A stretch of DNA of 64,000 bases, from contig NZ_BMFH01000001.1 in assembly GCF_014638095.1 (NCBI RefSeq), forward strand, positions 62,001 through 126,000, given 5' to 3'. The notes beneath the pieces were generated by a model. That model was not told where the DNA came from and did not search any database. It saw only the letters and a list, made by a program, of their open reading frames with translations. This DNA comes from Muriicola marianensis (GTDB taxonomy: Bacteria > Bacteroidota > Bacteroidia > Flavobacteriales > Flavobacteriaceae). Position numbers and translations under genes: made by a program. Positions 38,271 through 47,148 of this stretch are shown piece by piece (positions within the stretch are counted from its first letter, which is position 1; every line of letters begins with the position of its first letter).

Positions 38271-38615
38271 ATGGCAAACAAAAGAGATGAACTCATTGAG
38301 AAATACGCAACGGCTTTGCGTGATAAATTCGATATAGAACCCGACATGGTCTTGCTGAAGAAAGTGACCATCGGCCTGGGCCCGTCTATTTACAACCGGG
38401 ATTCGGCCAATGTATCGGGAACGGATGAGAAGGAGCTGCAAAGGGTCAAAGAAAATTTTTTGATCGGAAAACTTGGGCTGAAAGAATCCGACGATCTGGA
38501 TGCAGCGATCCGGGAGATCATGGATCGATACGGGGCTTCCGAACGAACCAAATACAGGGCCGTTATCTATTATCTCCTGGCCAGGAAATTCGGGAAGGAA
38601 GAAGTCTATGGTTGA
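38271..38615 (+). CDS. DUF2853-like small protein
   Basis: A 114-residue charged helical protein, MANKRDELIEKYATALRD at the start and MDRYGASERTKYRAVIYYLL near the end, resembling the DUF2853 family. No membrane segment or enzyme motif. It lies 9 bp after menD and belongs to that transcript; companions of men genes of this kind are usual in flavobacteria, but no role in the pathway is established. Family call is from memory of the sequence type. Confidence 0.75.
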   Translation: MANKRDELIEKYATALRDKFDIEPDMVLLKKVTIGLGPSIYNRDSANVSGTDEKELQRVKENFLIGKLGLKESDDLDAAIREIMDRYGASERTKYRAVIYYLLARKFGKEEVYG

Positions 38616-38672
38616 ATCACACCCTGAATGGCACCTCCTTTTCTGCAAACAATACCTTAAATCCACCACGTC

Positions 38673-39506
38673 ATGATCGAGTTGGGAAACTACAACAAGC
38701 TTACCGTGCTTCGAAATACCAGTGTGGGCTTATTCCTGGGTGATGAGGACGTGGACGACCTGTTACTCCCTACAAAGTATGTTCCGGAGGATTTTGAGAT
38801 CGGGCAGGAGATCGAGGTCTTTTGTTATCTGGACCATGAGGAAAGGCCAATTGCTACAACTTTGAGGCCCTTTGTAAAACGAAACAGTTTTGCCTATTTG
38901 CGTGTAGCCGAGGTAAACGAGATCGGTGCTTTTGTCGACTGGGGACTGGAGAAAAATCTGCTGGTCCCGTATCGGGAACAAGAGGGCAGGCTGGAGGCCG
39001 GGAGCTGGGCAGTGGTCTACTGCTATCTGGATGAGAAATCATTTCGCCTGGCGGGCTCAACTCGACTCAACAGGCATTTCAGCAAGGAGAAACCTCAACT
39101 TTCGGTTAACGAAGAGGTGGACCTGCTCGCTTACCGTCGTTCGGATTTGGGGTGGGATGTGATCGTGAATGACAAGTACCGGGGCCTCATCTTTCACAGC
39201 GATGTCTTCCGGAATATCTCGGTAGGGGATGCGCTGAAAGGCTATGTCAAAAATGTCCGGCCGGATAACAAAATCGACATCGTTCTGCAACCCGTTGGGC
39301 TAAAGGCTCTGGAACCGGCAGCCGAGCAGATCTACCGAAGGCTTCAGGAAGAGGGAGGCTACCTCGGTCTCAGCGATGCATCTAGCCCGGAGGATATCAG
39401 GGCCGTATTCCCTATGAGCAAAAAGACCTTTAAAAAAGCCATTGGCACTCTGTACAAAGCAAGGAAGATCGATCTGTCCGGAGACGGTATCCGCATAGTA
39501 AAATAG
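38673..39506 (+). CDS. CvfB/YitL-like S1 RNA-binding protein
   Basis: A 277-residue cytoplasmic protein with several S1-type beta-barrels: an N-terminal one (MIELGNYNKLTVLRNTSVG), a second with ALYRVAEVNEIGAFVDWGL-like layout (AEVNEIGAFVDWGLEKNLLV), a third (GLIFHSDVFRNISVGDALKG), and a winged-helix end (SKKTFKKAIGTLYKARKI). This order is that of CvfB, an RNA-binding regulator of virulence genes in Gram-positive bacteria. Located 57 bp after the DUF2853-like gene, where menB would be expected next. Confidence 0.88.
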   Translation: MIELGNYNKLTVLRNTSVGLFLGDEDVDDLLLPTKYVPEDFEIGQEIEVFCYLDHEERPIATTLRPFVKRNSFAYLRVAEVNEIGAFVDWGLEKNLLVPYREQEGRLEAGSWAVVYCYLDEKSFRLAGSTRLNRHFSKEKPQLSVNEEVDLLAYRRSDLGWDVIVNDKYRGLIFHSDVFRNISVGDALKGYVKNVRPDNKIDIVLQPVGLKALEPAAEQIYRRLQEEGGYLGLSDASSPEDIRAVFPMSKKTFKKAIGTLYKARKIDLSGDGIRIVK

Positions 39507-39646
39507 TCTATGCGCATTTGAATTTTACCTTCTGTTCGTATCAGGCGAATCCATACTGAATTTTATTCTCCAATTCGGGGCCATTATTTTTTTGATTCTT
39601 AGCTTTTTGGTTATATTAGTAACCCACTTTTTAAACCAGCAATTTT

Positions 39647-40246
39647 ATGCCATTTATAGAGGAGAGTGACTTACTGGAACTCCACAAGGATATAGACAAG
39701 GCCCAGATCATCAATGAGCGCCTGTTGGACCAGATCAAATACAAGAACAAAGAATTGAAACGAAGCAAGATACAGCGGAATATCTTTGCCGGGGTTACCG
39801 TTCTTTTCCTCATCGCCACACTGGCGATCACCTCCTTCACGGCGGGGTGGAGCACCTCAAATTTCAACAAGTCTGAAACCAGCTTTTCAGTTCCTCTTGA
39901 CAGCCTCGAGAGTTTCAAAGCCCGCATCGACAATCTGAAGAAAGAAAACGAAGAGCTGAGCCTGGTAAAAGAATTTTACCTGGCAAAGAATTTCCTGGAA
40001 AAAGAAACTATCTATTCCGTTCAGGTTAAGTCGTTTGTAGACAACAACCTCACTCTTTCCTCAAAGTCGCTTAACAATACACTCTTCGTCAAGACCAATC
40101 CTTTTTATTCCTATTCCCTGGGTAATTTCGAGACCCTGGAAGAGGCCCAGAAGTTCCGGAAGCAACTGGTGAACATAGGGTTTGAAGATGCCTTTGTGGC
40201 TTCTTACAAGGAAGGAAAGCGACTTAAAATAGAACCTGCCAACTAA
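39647..40246 (+). CDS. Membrane protein with a SPOR-like C-terminal domain
   Basis: A 199-residue protein: a cytoplasmic basic N-terminus with coiled-coil character (NERLLDQIKYKNKELKRSK), one membrane span at about 47-66 (NIFAGVTVLFLIATLAITSF), a periplasmic coiled coil (KARIDNLKKENEELSLVKEF), and a C-terminal SPOR-type fold (IYSVQVKSFVDNNL, then YSLGNFETLEEAQKFRKQL). SPOR domains bind denuded septal peptidoglycan; a role in the cell wall is plausible but unshown. It precedes menA by 4 bp. Confidence 0.8.
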   Translation: MPFIEESDLLELHKDIDKAQIINERLLDQIKYKNKELKRSKIQRNIFAGVTVLFLIATLAITSFTAGWSTSNFNKSETSFSVPLDSLESFKARIDNLKKENEELSLVKEFYLAKNFLEKETIYSVQVKSFVDNNLTLSSKSLNNTLFVKTNPFYSYSLGNFETLEEAQKFRKQLVNIGFEDAFVASYKEGKRLKIEPAN

Positions 40247-40250
40247 CGTA

Positions 40251-41153
40251 TTGAAAGCAAAAGCCTGGGTAAGTGCGGTTCGTTTGAGGACCTTGCCTTT
40301 ATCGGTATCCGGCATCCTCGTCGGTTCGGGCATGGCTTCAATCTACGGGAAATCAGATACCACCATCTTCATGTGGGCCCTTTTGAGCACCTTGGGGCTG
40401 CAGATCATCTCTAACCTGGCCAATGATTACGGGGACGGCATCAAAGGCACCGACAACGAGGAACGGATAGGACCCAGACGAGCCATGCAAAGCGGCTCCC
40501 TGACTGCCGGGGAACTGAAAACCGGCATCCTGATCTCCGTTCTGATCACACTGGTGTTTATGGGTATGCTTCTGTACAAAGCATTCGACGGCTTCCCTGA
40601 GTATTTTCTTTTGTTCACCCTCTTGGGAGCCCTCGCGGTCTGGGCAGCCATTCGTTATACGGTAGGGGATTCTGCCTATGGCTACAAGGGCCTTGGAGAC
40701 CTCTTTGTCTTTGGGTTCTTTGGCCTGCTTGCCGTTTTGGGTACCCTCTTCCTGTATACCAAGGATATCAGAGCTGCAGATGTGCTACCGGCGGTGTCGA
40801 TCGGACTGTTGAGTACGGCTGTGCTGAACCTCAATAATATGAGGGATTCCGGTTCCGATGCCAGGGCAGGAAAAAATACCCTGGCCGTAAAGCTGGGGAT
40901 ACGAAATGCCAAGCGCTACCACTACGCACTTCTCCTCTTCTCCGGGGTCTGCATGGCTGTTTACCTCTCGATTTACAGCACGGATTGGGTTCATTACCTG
41001 TGCCTCCTGGCCTATGTGCCCCTGGGGCTTCACGCCCTTAAAGTGTACCGGGTGAAAGAGCCCGAAAACTTCGATCCCGAACTGAAGAAAGTAGCCCTTA
41101 GCACCTTCGCCCTGGCGGTATTCTTTTATCTTGCGTTTAATATTTTTTCGTAA
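40251..41153 (+). CDS. menA: 1,4-dihydroxy-2-naphthoate prenyltransferase
   Basis: Integral membrane enzyme that adds the polyprenyl tail to DHNA, forming demethylmenaquinone. The 300-residue protein has eight to nine hydrophobic spans, the first Asp-rich motif in SNLANDYGDGIKGTDN and the second in NNMRDSGSDARAGKN. It begins with a TTG codon 4 bp after the SPOR-like gene; no ATG is available. Its stop codon overlaps the -7 box of the response-regulator promoter. Confidence 0.95.
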   Translation: MKAKAWVSAVRLRTLPLSVSGILVGSGMASIYGKSDTTIFMWALLSTLGLQIISNLANDYGDGIKGTDNEERIGPRRAMQSGSLTAGELKTGILISVLITLVFMGMLLYKAFDGFPEYFLLFTLLGALAVWAAIRYTVGDSAYGYKGLGDLFVFGFFGLLAVLGTLFLYTKDIRAADVLPAVSIGLLSTAVLNLNNMRDSGSDARAGKNTLAVKLGIRNAKRYHYALLLFSGVCMAVYLSIYSTDWVHYLCLLAYVPLGLHALKVYRVKEPENFDPELKKVALSTFALAVFFYLAFNIFS

Positions 41154-41158
41154 ATTTG
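41131..41158 (+). promoter_or_regulatory. Promoter of the LytTR response regulator
   Basis: TTG at 41131 and a perfect TAAATTTG at 41151, 17 nt apart. The -7 box includes the menA stop codon. The TTG start codon follows 31 nt later. Confidence 0.75.
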
Positions 41159-41189
41159 AGAACCATAACCATTGTAAACCCCATACATT

Positions 41190-41942
41190 TTGGAAGAGCC
41201 CATCAAGATCCTTATTGTTGAAGATAATGTGATCATCGCCGACGATATGCAGTCCATGCTGGAAGAAATTGGATACGAGATCGTCGATAATGTCATCGTT
41301 TATGAACAGGCCGAGGAAGTCCTGAAGAGCAAGCACGTAGACCTCGTATTGATCGATATCATCCTCGCTTCAGACAAAACAGGGATCGACCTAGGGAAAC
41401 ACATCCGGGAGAACTACAACATCCCGTTTATCTTTGTAACATCCAACTCCGACAGGGCTACCGTGGAGAATGCGAAAACGGTGAAACCCAATGGATACCT
41501 GGTAAAACCTTTTGAGCAACAAGACCTCTATACTGCCATTGAGATCGCCCTATCCAATTACGATTATTCCGAGAAGAAAGGGGAAAGCGCCGGAGGGGAC
41601 ACTGCTGAAAAAGTGGTTTCCAATTCTGTCTTGAAGGATTCCATCTTCGTTAAGAAACAACACCTGTATTACCGAATTCAATTTGAAGATATACGCTTTA
41701 TCAAAGCCGATAATGTGTACCTGGAGGTGAATACGGTAGACAAGAAATTCCTGGTGCGATCGCCACTGAAGGACTATCTGGAAAAATTACCCAGAAATAA
41801 GTTCTACAGGGCGCATAAGTCGTATATCGTCAATGTAGACCACATCGACGCTATCAATTCCAAGGATATAATGATCAACAACACCCTGATCCCGATCTCT
41901 AAGGAATTCAAGGAGTTCATCATCTCTGCGATGAATTCCTAG
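41190..41942 (+). CDS. LytTR response regulator
   Basis: A 250-residue response regulator, begun by TTG. The receiver is complete: acidic pocket Glu11-Asp12, phospho-acceptor Asp56 in DLVLIDIILA, Thr-Ser switch (FVTSNSD), and Lys in YLVKPF. A linker of about 30 residues leads to a LytTR DNA-binding domain (HLYYRIQFEDIRFIKADNVY, FYRAHKSYIVN, LIPISKEFKE). The TPR HisKA_2 kinase 650 bp downstream is the likely partner. Together they stand inside the men cluster but have their own promoter. Confidence 0.95.
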   Translation: MEEPIKILIVEDNVIIADDMQSMLEEIGYEIVDNVIVYEQAEEVLKSKHVDLVLIDIILASDKTGIDLGKHIRENYNIPFIFVTSNSDRATVENAKTVKPNGYLVKPFEQQDLYTAIEIALSNYDYSEKKGESAGGDTAEKVVSNSVLKDSIFVKKQHLYYRIQFEDIRFIKADNVYLEVNTVDKKFLVRSPLKDYLEKLPRNKFYRAHKSYIVNVDHIDAINSKDIMINNTLIPISKEFKEFIISAMNS

Positions 41943-42114
41943 ACATTTTATCCTTCTTTTTGATCTCTTTGACGGCCCTAAAGGGGTAGAGCCTTCTCTA
42001 CACCACAAGTTAACTCGTTTTGACAACAAACTTTTTTCAATAATCCATCTTTGAGGTAATTTGGAGTGAAAATCAGGATTTACCTTTTTTTCATTTTCAT
42101 ATAGTGTTCTCGTG

Positions 42115-42148
42115 AAAGGGTCCGTCAGAATCAGGCGGACCCTTTTTT
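42115..42148 (+). terminator. Terminator downstream of the response regulator
   Basis: Stem AAAGGGTCCG with its complement around a 10-nt loop, followed by a run of T. Confidence 0.88.
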
Positions 42149-42330
42149 TTGAGTACATCTTGCACAATGACGTGACGAGAGCCTTCCCACCCATCTTCAC
42201 ATACATTTTCTGCAACTTCACAACACTTACGGGCGATTTTACAACAAAGTGATGGCCTCCAGGTCAGTTACTCCTATTTTTAAGCGTTCTTCGAACATCC
42301 CAAATCTTACCTTCTTATAATTCGACCGAA

Positions 42331-42360
42331 AGGCTATGCAATTATGCATGGCTTTTTTTT
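42331..42360 (+). terminator. Second, orphan terminator
   Basis: A 10-bp stem (AGGCTATGCA against TGCATGGCTT, two G-T pairs), ATTA loop and a run of eight T. No coding gene ends between it and the previous terminator, so it suggests a short non-coding transcript. Confidence 0.75.
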
Positions 42361-42575
42361 ATGCTGTGATCAAGGAAGAAAACTGACTCGAAAAGAATAC
42401 TTGAAACTCAACAGGAAACACCTGAAATTATCGCAACGCATAAAGCCCTGTGGTGCAAATCACCACACAAACCCCTTTGTTTACAACATATTTTTATACG
42501 TACCGTTAATTAATGGTAATTTTGAGGGTCGATTTTCAGCTGGTGAAACTCCGGAAATACAACCTGTTTTAACGA

Positions 42576-42594
42576 CTCCTGAAGGAGGGTGATA
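42576..42594 (+). promoter_or_regulatory. Strong Shine-Dalgarno inside a small hairpin
   Basis: AAGGAGGG at 42582-42589 lies 4 nt before the kinase ATG, a rare strong site for this phylum. CTCC (42576-42579) can pair with GGAG (42584-42587) with a TGAA loop, which would hide it. Confidence 0.6.
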
Positions 42595-44555
42595 TGGCAA
42601 AAAAGCGCGGCATTTTTTTTATTTTACTGCTGGTCATGCTTTCAGCCTTGGGGTACTCCCAGGAGCTGGAACCCATAGACAATGACGCCCTGGTAAAATT
42701 CGAGCAAGCGGGTTCCGTTTCTGACAGGTTCGACATCTTCTTTAACACCGTAAACAGGTACAACACGCATTCTGCCTACGACTGGCTGGATGCGGTCGAC
42801 CGCTTCATCAAGAATGCTGAGATAGGAGGCGACACGATCTCATCAAGAAAATACAGGCTGATCAAATCCCAGATCTATTTTGATATAGGGGACTATGAAA
42901 AGAGTGTTTCGGCAGCTACGAGGATCTACAGTGAGAAGCACAAACTTGACCTCGAAACTAACGAGGTCCTCCTGAATCTGCTCGACGCCATCTATGCCCG
43001 TCTGGAACTTTACGACAAACAGGTAGAGATACGCAAACAGAAAAGGGAACTCGGACTCAAGGACAAGATCTCTTTCTACGATATTTATTCCAACCTGGGG
43101 CTGCATCGCCAGGCCATGAGGGAGTACATCCAGGAGAAGTCAAATACCATTGAGGACAATGACTTTTTTGCCAGGGCCGAATACCACAATTCAATTGGAA
43201 AATTTCTCCTGCTGGATAAATCCACCTCTACCGCCCTTACTAATTTCTCAAAAGCCAACGGTTTTATCAATGTCTACCTCAATGACATGACTGAGGTTAA
43301 GACTGAAAGTGAGATCATAAGGGCAAACATCCTCAAAGGGATCATCGACGGAAACATAGGTAAATGCTATGTCCAGATGGGGCAGTATGACAAGGCCATC
43401 CCCTACCTGGAAACCAGTATTTCGACCATAGAGGAAAATAATATAGGCCGGGCTTCGGACGATGTCAACGAGAACGTGTTATTCCTGGCCGAATGTCATC
43501 TGAGGATGGAACGTCTCAAGGTGGCCAAGGAATATCTGGATCTCGATCTTGAACTGTCCAAGGTCAGTCAGATCATCAAAAAAAACCGGCTGTTTGCAGC
43601 TTATTATGACCGCCTGGGGGATTACGAAAATCTGTCCGACTACCTCAAGAAAAATGTGCGCATCCAGGATTCTCTGGAGGCCAGTGAATCGGCCATTAAA
43701 AGACAACAACTCGCGTCCATCATCTCAGAGGAAAACCTGGAGGCTACTCGCAGAAAGATGAATGAGACCACACTTGCCATGGAACAGACCAAGAGTGATA
43801 TGGCTGCCATGGACGAGCGCAGCAACCTGATCTTCATTTCCCTTATTTTCACCCTCCTTGGTTTTGCAGGTCTGGTATTTGCCTATCTGAAAAGTATAAA
43901 GAACCAGCGGCTGATCGCAGAACAAAAGCATATTATTGAGAACGCCCTCATAGAGAAGGATTCTCTCCTGAAGGAGATACACCACAGGGTGAAGAACAAC
44001 CTGCAGATGGTATCGAGTTTGCTGAGTCTCCAAACAAAAAATACCCGAAGCAAGGCGGCCATCGAAGCCCTGGAAGAAGGGAAGAGCCGGGTGAAGGCAA
44101 TGGCGCTTATCCACCAGAAGCTCTATCAGAATGACGACCTTTCGGTGATCGAAATGCAGGGGTATATCGAAAGCCTGATAAACAGCGTTCAGTCCGTATT
44201 CATGAAAGGCGGACATAACATCAATATCACCATTGATGCAGAAGGGGTGGAACTCGACATAGACCGGGCGATCCCTTTTGGCCTTATTTTGAATGAGCTG
44301 GTATCAAACTCCTTCAAATACGCCTTCCCGGAAGAAAAGGACAATGCCAAGATCTATATCCATCTACGCAAGAATGGGGATCAGGGGTATTTTGAATATT
44401 CGGACAATGGAGTAGGCCTCCCTGAGGATTCGGAGGACAGGGCCAATTCTTCCATGGGTATCCGGTTGATGAACCGATTGGTCAATCAGTTGCAATCCAC
44501 TTTAAATATCGATAAAACCACAGAAGGGGTTCGATTTTGGTTCAATTTTAAATAA
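42594..44555 (+). CDS. TPR-containing sensor histidine kinase, HisKA_2 type
   Basis: A 653-residue sensor. Signal peptide (LLVMLSALGYSQ), then TPR helices over about residues 30-390, a membrane span near 407-428 (NLIFISLIFTLLGFAGLVFAY), a HisKA_2 dimerisation domain with LLKEIHHRVKNNLQM (phospho-His464) and a HATPase with NELVSNSFKYAF (N box) and DNGVGLPED (G1). The TPR region is likely periplasmic. The orphan-spaced LytTR response regulator upstream is its probable partner. It has a strong Shine-Dalgarno within a hairpin and its own -7 box. Confidence 0.94.
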   Translation: MAKKRGIFFILLLVMLSALGYSQELEPIDNDALVKFEQAGSVSDRFDIFFNTVNRYNTHSAYDWLDAVDRFIKNAEIGGDTISSRKYRLIKSQIYFDIGDYEKSVSAATRIYSEKHKLDLETNEVLLNLLDAIYARLELYDKQVEIRKQKRELGLKDKISFYDIYSNLGLHRQAMREYIQEKSNTIEDNDFFARAEYHNSIGKFLLLDKSTSTALTNFSKANGFINVYLNDMTEVKTESEIIRANILKGIIDGNIGKCYVQMGQYDKAIPYLETSISTIEENNIGRASDDVNENVLFLAECHLRMERLKVAKEYLDLDLELSKVSQIIKKNRLFAAYYDRLGDYENLSDYLKKNVRIQDSLEASESAIKRQQLASIISEENLEATRRKMNETTLAMEQTKSDMAAMDERSNLIFISLIFTLLGFAGLVFAYLKSIKNQRLIAEQKHIIENALIEKDSLLKEIHHRVKNNLQMVSSLLSLQTKNTRSKAAIEALEEGKSRVKAMALIHQKLYQNDDLSVIEMQGYIESLINSVQSVFMKGGHNINITIDAEGVELDIDRAIPFGLILNELVSNSFKYAFPEEKDNAKIYIHLRKNGDQGYFEYSDNGVGLPEDSEDRANSSMGIRLMNRLVNQLQSTLNIDKTTEGVRFWFNFK

Positions 44556-44580
44556 ATTAGAACCACTAAAATCGTATCTC

Positions 44581-45261
44581 ATGGAAATCACCTTTCTGGG
44601 GCATGCCACCCTGTCCATTAAACTCTCAGAACACACTATCCTTGTGGATCCCTTTATCACAGGCAACCCCATGGTAAAGGATTCGATTTCTCTAAAAGGA
44701 CTCGAGCCCGACTTCATACTCCTTACCCACGCACATCAGGACCATGTCCTGGATGTAGAAGAGATCGCAAAACACGGTAAACCCACGATCATCAGCAATT
44801 ACGAGATCGCCATGCACTTCCAGGAGAAAGGTTGTGAGGTGCATCCCATGAACCACGGAGGCAGTTGGACGTTTCCCTTTGGCGCCCTTAAGTACGTTCA
44901 GGCGGTACATACTTCCTCCTTTGCCGATGGTTCCTATGGGGGGCAGCCCGGGGGATTTGTCCTCAGTGCAGACGGAAAGAACGTCTATATTGCCGGAGAT
45001 ACGGCTCTGACCATGGATATGAAACTCATTCCCATGCAGTTTAAACTAGATCTGGCCGTACTCCCTGTGGGCGATAATTTCACAATGGGGATTGAAGACG
45101 CCGTGGTCGCATCTGATTTTGTAGAATGCGACAAGGTACTCGGCTACCACTACGATACTTTTGGATATATAGAGATCGACCATAAAGCGGCCAGGGAGAC
45201 TTTTGAGAAGGCCGGCAAGGAATTGCACCTGCTGGCGATAGGGGAGACCCTCGCTCTCTGA
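44581..45261 (+). CDS. UPF0173-type metallo-beta-lactamase-fold hydrolase
   Basis: A 226-residue cytoplasmic metal-dependent hydrolase. The motif THAHQDH binds two metals, followed by further ligands in VHTSSF (His) and AGDTALT (Asp), and a final His in HYDTFGYIEIDH. It starts MEITFLGHATL, as in UPF0173 proteins. Substrate unknown. A member of this family near menA and menC is a common arrangement in flavobacteria, by memory. It starts 25 bp after the kinase gene and its stop abuts the reverse-strand SDR gene. Confidence 0.9.
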   Translation: MEITFLGHATLSIKLSEHTILVDPFITGNPMVKDSISLKGLEPDFILLTHAHQDHVLDVEEIAKHGKPTIISNYEIAMHFQEKGCEVHPMNHGGSWTFPFGALKYVQAVHTSSFADGSYGGQPGGFVLSADGKNVYIAGDTALTMDMKLIPMQFKLDLAVLPVGDNFTMGIEDAVVASDFVECDKVLGYHYDTFGYIEIDHKAARETFEKAGKELHLLAIGETLAL

Positions 45262-46053
45262 TCAGACCACCCTGCTCCTGAGGACTACCCTGTGCAGCAG
45301 TCGGGGGAAGAATCGTTTCAGGTAAATACCTGAGACTTCCTTTCCACCTATGTAGGCCTCGTACTTTCCCTTTTCGACAGCCCGGATCATTTTATCGGTA
45401 AAGACTTCCGGTTTCATGCCTTCAGCAGTAGCCTTGTCATTCACGCCCTGCCTGCTACCGTCTGAGGTAAGGGCGTTATAGGCCACCTTTGTCTGCACGA
45501 ACCCCGGGCAGATAAGTGTAACGCAGACCCCGTCCTTCTCGTGCTCCATCCTGAGAACGTCGAAAAATCCGTGTAAAGCGTGTTTGGCAGCACAGTAACC
45601 TGACCTGAGCGGACTGCCAAACCGACCCATCAGGCTGGTAACCGTTACGAAATGTCCCCCTCCGTTATCGACAAAATGGGGTAGCAGGGCTTTGGTCAGG
45701 GCAAGGGTTCCCATATAGTTTACCTCCATGAGTTCCCTGTAGACCTCCAGGGAGGTTTCAGCGATCAGGGAGCGCTGACTTACCCCTGCGTTATTGATCA
45801 GCATGTCTATCCGTCCGGCCATTTTAATCGCAGAATCTGCGATCTCTTTCATCTCTTCACTCCTGCTGAGGTCCAGTGGAAGGAGCATCACCTTATCAGG
45901 GTGTTCGCAATTATCCCGGACCTTCAACAGGTCGTCCTTCTTCCTGGAAGAAAGGATGATTGTATTTCCCAGAGTACTCAGTTTATAGGCAAGTGCTTCA
46001 CCTATCCCGGAAGAAGCTCCGGTGATCCAGATGACCCGGTCTTTAATCCTCAT
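45262..46053 (-). CDS. Short-chain dehydrogenase/reductase
   Basis: A 263-residue SDR. TGASSGIG at 11-18, NNAG at 87-90, and Ser140-Tyr153-Lys157 (SGYCAAK) are present. A C-terminal hydrophobic/basic tail (YLKRFFPRLLHRVVLRS) suggests membrane association, as in the SDR at 11021. I start at the ATG at 46053; a longer frame to 46143 would overlap menC. It runs against the men genes, sharing a 52-bp divergent region with menC, and may not belong to the pathway. Confidence 0.9.
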   Translation of the reverse strand: MRIKDRVIWITGASSGIGEALAYKLSTLGNTIILSSRKKDDLLKVRDNCEHPDKVMLLPLDLSRSEEMKEIADSAIKMAGRIDMLINNAGVSQRSLIAETSLEVYRELMEVNYMGTLALTKALLPHFVDNGGGHFVTVTSLMGRFGSPLRSGYCAAKHALHGFFDVLRMEHEKDGVCVTLICPGFVQTKVAYNALTSDGSRQGVNDKATAEGMKPEVFTDKMIRAVEKGKYEAYIGGKEVSGIYLKRFFPRLLHRVVLRSRVV

Positions 46054-46085
46054 GCGCAAGATCTTTTTATGAGTCAAAATATAGC

Positions 46086-46093
46086 TAAATTTG
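46086..46093 (+). promoter_or_regulatory. -7 box before menC
   Basis: A perfect TAAATTTG 12 nt before the menC ATG; no TTG at the usual distance. It supports separate transcription of menC-CPBP-menE. Confidence 0.5.
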
Positions 46094-46105
46094 CAGCATT
46101 CCCAT

Positions 46106-47143
46106 ATGAAAGCATCCTGTAAAAGACACTTGCTTGACTTCATCAGACCCGGGGGTACTTCCCGGGGAGTCCTGACCCAAAAAGAGACCTGGTTCCTTAT
46201 CCTGAGGGATGGTGAGAGGCTGGGAATAGGGGAGTGTGCCGTTTTTCGAGGCCTGAGTGCAGACGACGTTCCGGATTACGAACAAAAGCTACAGTGGGTT
46301 TGCCGCAACATAGAATTGGGGCTGGACAACCTTCTGGCTGAACTATCGGCCTATCCCAGCATTCAATTCGGACTTGAACAGGCATTCCTCTCCCTGGAAT
46401 CGAAGAACCCGTTTATTCTTTATCCTTCTGCCTTTACCGAATCCGCATCGCCTATTGCCATCAACGGCTTAATCTGGATGGGCGACCGGGGGTATATGGA
46501 AGAACAGCTCAAACAAAAGGTGGATGCAGGCTTCAATTGTCTTAAAATGAAAATAGGGGCCATCGATTTTGAAACTGAGATCGATATCCTCAAGGCGATC
46601 AGAGCGAAATACCCCGCAGATGAGATCGAATTGAGGGTAGATGCCAACGGAGCCTTTGGAAGGAAAGACGTTTTCCAGAAATTGGAACGGCTTTCAGCTT
46701 TGGATATTCATTCCATAGAGCAACCCGTTAATCCCGGTCAGGCAGAACTTATGAGGGAAGTTTGCCAGGCCGGTCTGGTGGATGTTGCCCTGGATGAAGA
46801 ATTGATCGGGATTACTTCTGAAACAAAAAAGAAGGAATTGCTACAAATAATCAATCCCCGATATATTATCTTGAAGCCGAGCCTGGTGGGAGGATACAGG
46901 GGGAGCGAAGAATGGATAGCCCTGGCCGGGGAAATGGGAATAGGCTGGTGGGTTACCAGTGCCCTGGAAAGCAACATCGGGCTCAATGCGATAGCCCAGT
47001 GGACCTTTACGCTCCGGAGCCCCATGCCTCAGGGCCTGGGTACAGGAAAACTGTTCTCAAACAATATAGAGAGTCCGCTTGAGGTACAAAATGGCCACCT
47101 TTGGTATCGAAAGGACAGGCCGTGGAATATGAATCTTATTTGA
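46106..47143 (+). CDS. menC: o-Succinylbenzoate synthase
   Basis: Enolase-superfamily enzyme that dehydrates SHCHC to o-succinylbenzoate in menaquinone synthesis. In the 345-residue protein the catalytic lysine motif is CLKMKIG, the metal-binding acids are in LRVDANGAF, HSIEQPV and VALDEEL, and the second lysine is in YIILKPSL. I start at the ATG at 46106; an in-frame TTG at 46091 lies inside the -7 box. The CPBP protease and menE follow as one operon. Confidence 0.95.
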   Translation: MKASCKRHLLDFIRPGGTSRGVLTQKETWFLILRDGERLGIGECAVFRGLSADDVPDYEQKLQWVCRNIELGLDNLLAELSAYPSIQFGLEQAFLSLESKNPFILYPSAFTESASPIAINGLIWMGDRGYMEEQLKQKVDAGFNCLKMKIGAIDFETEIDILKAIRAKYPADEIELRVDANGAFGRKDVFQKLERLSALDIHSIEQPVNPGQAELMREVCQAGLVDVALDEELIGITSETKKKELLQIINPRYIILKPSLVGGYRGSEEWIALAGEMGIGWWVTSALESNIGLNAIAQWTFTLRSPMPQGLGTGKLFSNNIESPLEVQNGHLWYRKDRPWNMNLI

Positions 47144-47148
47144 AAAAT

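Larger units (their letters stand above)
41943..42593. other. 651-bp gap with two terminators and a structured leader
   Basis: Holds a terminator 173 bp after the response regulator, a second terminator at 42331-42360 with no annotated gene before it, a hairpin TGTGGTG/CACCACA (42449-42467), a -7 box TAATTTTG (42517-42524), and a Shine-Dalgarno for the kinase. An open frame at 42344-42592 begins inside the second terminator and shows no family features, so it is not called. A small RNA in 42147-42360 is possible. Confidence 0.6.

Noticed and set aside
42344-42592. Open frame of 82 codons before the TPR kinase
   Set aside because: It begins inside a terminator hairpin, ends in the kinase Shine-Dalgarno region, and shows no signal, domain or biased composition.
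45262-46053. SDR as a menaquinone gene
   Set aside because: It lies in the men region but on the opposite strand and has no pathway-specific motif, so I did not assign it a men function.
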